A program made the translations under genes and the position numbers. This document shows positions 30,942-32,048 of a DNA stretch of 32,048 bases, piece after piece. How positions within the stretch are numbered: the first letter of the stretch is position 1; each line of letters begins with the position of its first letter. Source of the stretch: an uncultured Pelagibacteraceae bacterium (GTDB lineage Bacteria > Pseudomonadota > Alphaproteobacteria > Pelagibacterales > Pelagibacteraceae); the NCBI GenBank assembly GCA_902524595.1, contig CABZDS010000010.1, forward strand, positions 1 to 32,048. The letters are read 5' to 3'. The notes beneath the pieces are model-generated. The model was not told where the DNA came from and did not search any database. It saw nothing but the letters and a program-made list of their open reading frames with translations.

Positions 30942-32048
30942 TAATTGAATGGTTTAATTTTAAGCAATAAAGAGGGCAAAAGTGTTAAAACGGAAACCAT
31001 TGCAAGCAACATAGCAATACCTGTGAATACACCAAAGTAAATTGTAGGTATAAAATTAGACATTACCAAAATTGAAAATCCAAAAACTATTGTAATTGAT
31101 GTATTTAAAATAGCCTTACCAACTGTTGAATGACAAAGTTTTAATGTCTTATTATAATTTTTTAATTTTGCATACTCTTCTTTAAATCTATAAATATAAT
31201 GAATGCTATTATCTACTGCAATACCTATTGTTATTGCAGCAATTGTTATTGTCATCATATCAAGAGGAATTCCCAATAATCCAATTAAACCCAATATAAA
31301 GAAGGCTGCTATAAAATTTGGCACCACCCCTATCAAAGCTAATTTTAAATTTTTGAAAAGTATTATAAACATAATGAAAATTCCAAGCATAACAAATCCA
31401 AGTGTTAAAATTTGAGATTTGAATAAACTTTGTAAAAGATTATTGAAAAGAATTAATACACCGCCTAATTTAAACTCATCGTTTTTTAAATCTAATTTAT
31501 ATTTAAGATCAGAGTTTATTTTAATGAGTAAATCATTTCTTCTTAAATTATCTAGAGAGTCTTTTATTCTCAAACTTATCCTAGCTTCTGAGTCTTTTAT
31601 GGAGATATATGGATCTACAATTTCTTTTTTTATATTATCCGGTATTTTGGTGTATAAAACACCCATTTCTAAAGATCCTAACTCTTTATTGTTATTCAAT
31701 TGAGTAGCAACTTCAATAATTGACGAAAAAGAAAGCACTTTTCCAATTGGCTCCAAAGAGTCTAAATAGTTATGGACCTTTTTTATCTTATCAATTTTGT
31801 CTTTAGTAAACCAATATTTTTCATCATTCTCATCTTCATCACCCCAATCGTCTTCTTCATCTTCAGATTTTTTTTTAACATCATCTTTTTTTGGAAATTT
31901 TAAAATAACTTCAAGTGGTGTTGTACCACCTAATTTTTCATCTATAAGCTTCATTCCTTTGTAAATTTCCGTATTTTTATCAAAATAATTTATAAAACTA
32001 TTTTCCACTTCAAGCTTTGAAATTCCAAATATACTTAGAAATATAATT
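30941..32048 (-). CDS. RND/MMPL-family exporter, C-terminal part (truncated by window edge)
   Basis: The frame is open to the right edge (IIFLSIFGISKLEVENSFIN), so the GTG at 32008 is not a true start and upstream exons of the protein lie outside. About 369 C-terminal residues remain. A periplasmic domain is followed by five or six spans (SQILTLGFVMLGIFIMFIIL, LALIGVVPNFIAAFFILGLI, and more), with the conserved MMPL Asp in ITIGIAVDNSIHYIYRF. The product resembles the COG1033 hydrophobe/sterol/hopanoid exporters. An acidic stretch, KKKSEDEEDDWGDEDENDEK (about residues 45-64 counting from the GTG), interrupts the periplasmic part and is unusual. The stop overlaps cvpA by one base. Confidence 0.9.
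   Translation of the reverse strand, partial: IIFLSIFGISKLEVENSFINYFDKNTEIYKGMKLIDEKLGGTTPLEVILKFPKKDDVKKKSEDEEDDWGDEDENDEKYWFTKDKIDKIKKVHNYLDSLEPIGKVLSFSSIIEVATQLNNNKELGSLEMGVLYTKIPDNIKKEIVDPYISIKDSEARISLRIKDSLDNLRRNDLLIKINSDLKYKLDLKNDEFKLGGVLILFNNLLQSLFKSQILTLGFVMLGIFIMFIILFKNLKLALIGVVPNFIAAFFILGLIGLLGIPLDMMTITIAAITIGIAVDNSIHYIYRFKEEYAKLKNYNKTLKLCHSTVGKAILNTSITIVFGFSILVMSNFIPTIYFGVFTGIAMLLAMVSVLTLLPSLLLKIKPFN

Noticed and set aside
32006..32008. GTG as the start of the RND gene
   Set aside because: The frame continues open to the window edge with sequence typical of RND proteins (LEVENSF), so the gene is cut by the window, not started there.

Overview
The window looks like part of a streamlined SAR11-type (Pelagibacter-like) alphaproteobacterial genome. 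It is very AT-rich (some 60-base blocks are below 15% G+C). Genes are packed with 1-4 base overlaps or gaps of a few bases, no stretch of 300 bases lacks a gene, and no mobile element, CRISPR array, tRNA or rRNA is visible. The gene families (plant-type glutamate-cysteine ligase, single-subunit NAD formate dehydrogenase, SAR11-like small proteins) fit this placement. It rests on composition and family memory, not on a search.

Layout. 1-4977 (+): the C-terminal part of glycine decarboxylase gcvP, entering from the left, followed without a real gap by a lipid-modification cluster (FAD amine-oxidase-like protein, DUF1365, cyclopropane-synthase-like methyltransferase, DUF3833 lipoprotein). A convergent SDR (4980-5738, -) is a common companion of that cluster. 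5763-7335 (+): TspO and a FOXRED1-like FAD oxidoreductase. 7330-9101 (-): exported MsrA, a zinc-free MDR reductase and a small membrane protein. 9256-11198 (+): aldehyde dehydrogenase plus DUF779. 11195-13778 (-): a GYD protein, formate dehydrogenase, an HPP membrane protein and a NifU/SufU-like scaffold. 13826-16904 (+): a tight three-gene operon of EamA transporter, AGAT-type amidinotransferase and threonine aldolase. 16901-19141 (-): a translationally coupled operon of PhyH-type Fe/2OG dioxygenase, SAM methyltransferase, a 31-residue microprotein and a 77-residue protein; parts of it are richer in G+C than most of the window. 19240-21257 (-): an oxidative-stress block with an 85-residue unknown, Fe superoxide dismutase, a 61-residue unknown, exported MsrB and a second GYD protein. 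21329-24230 (-): a TIP30-like Rossmann protein, an MFS transporter and a second EamA transporter. 24231-32048 (-): a long overlapping run of gshB, gshA, a YyaL/DUF255 thioredoxin-domain protein, an HD-domain protein, purF, cvpA and an RND/MMPL exporter cut by the right edge.

Themes. Redox defence is spread through the window: two exported methionine sulfoxide reductases, SOD, glutathione synthesis, TspO, and a membrane-lipid cluster whose relatives elsewhere belong to singlet-oxygen responses. One-carbon, aldehyde and glycine metabolism is the second theme: gcvP, formate dehydrogenase, aldehyde dehydrogenase, and threonine aldolase with amidinotransferase. The best candidates for undescribed biology are the EamA-amidinotransferase-threonine aldolase operon, the PhyH-methyltransferase-microprotein operon, the CFA-like enzyme with changed bicarbonate-site residues, and the HD protein with a PhnZ/MIOX-like ligand set.
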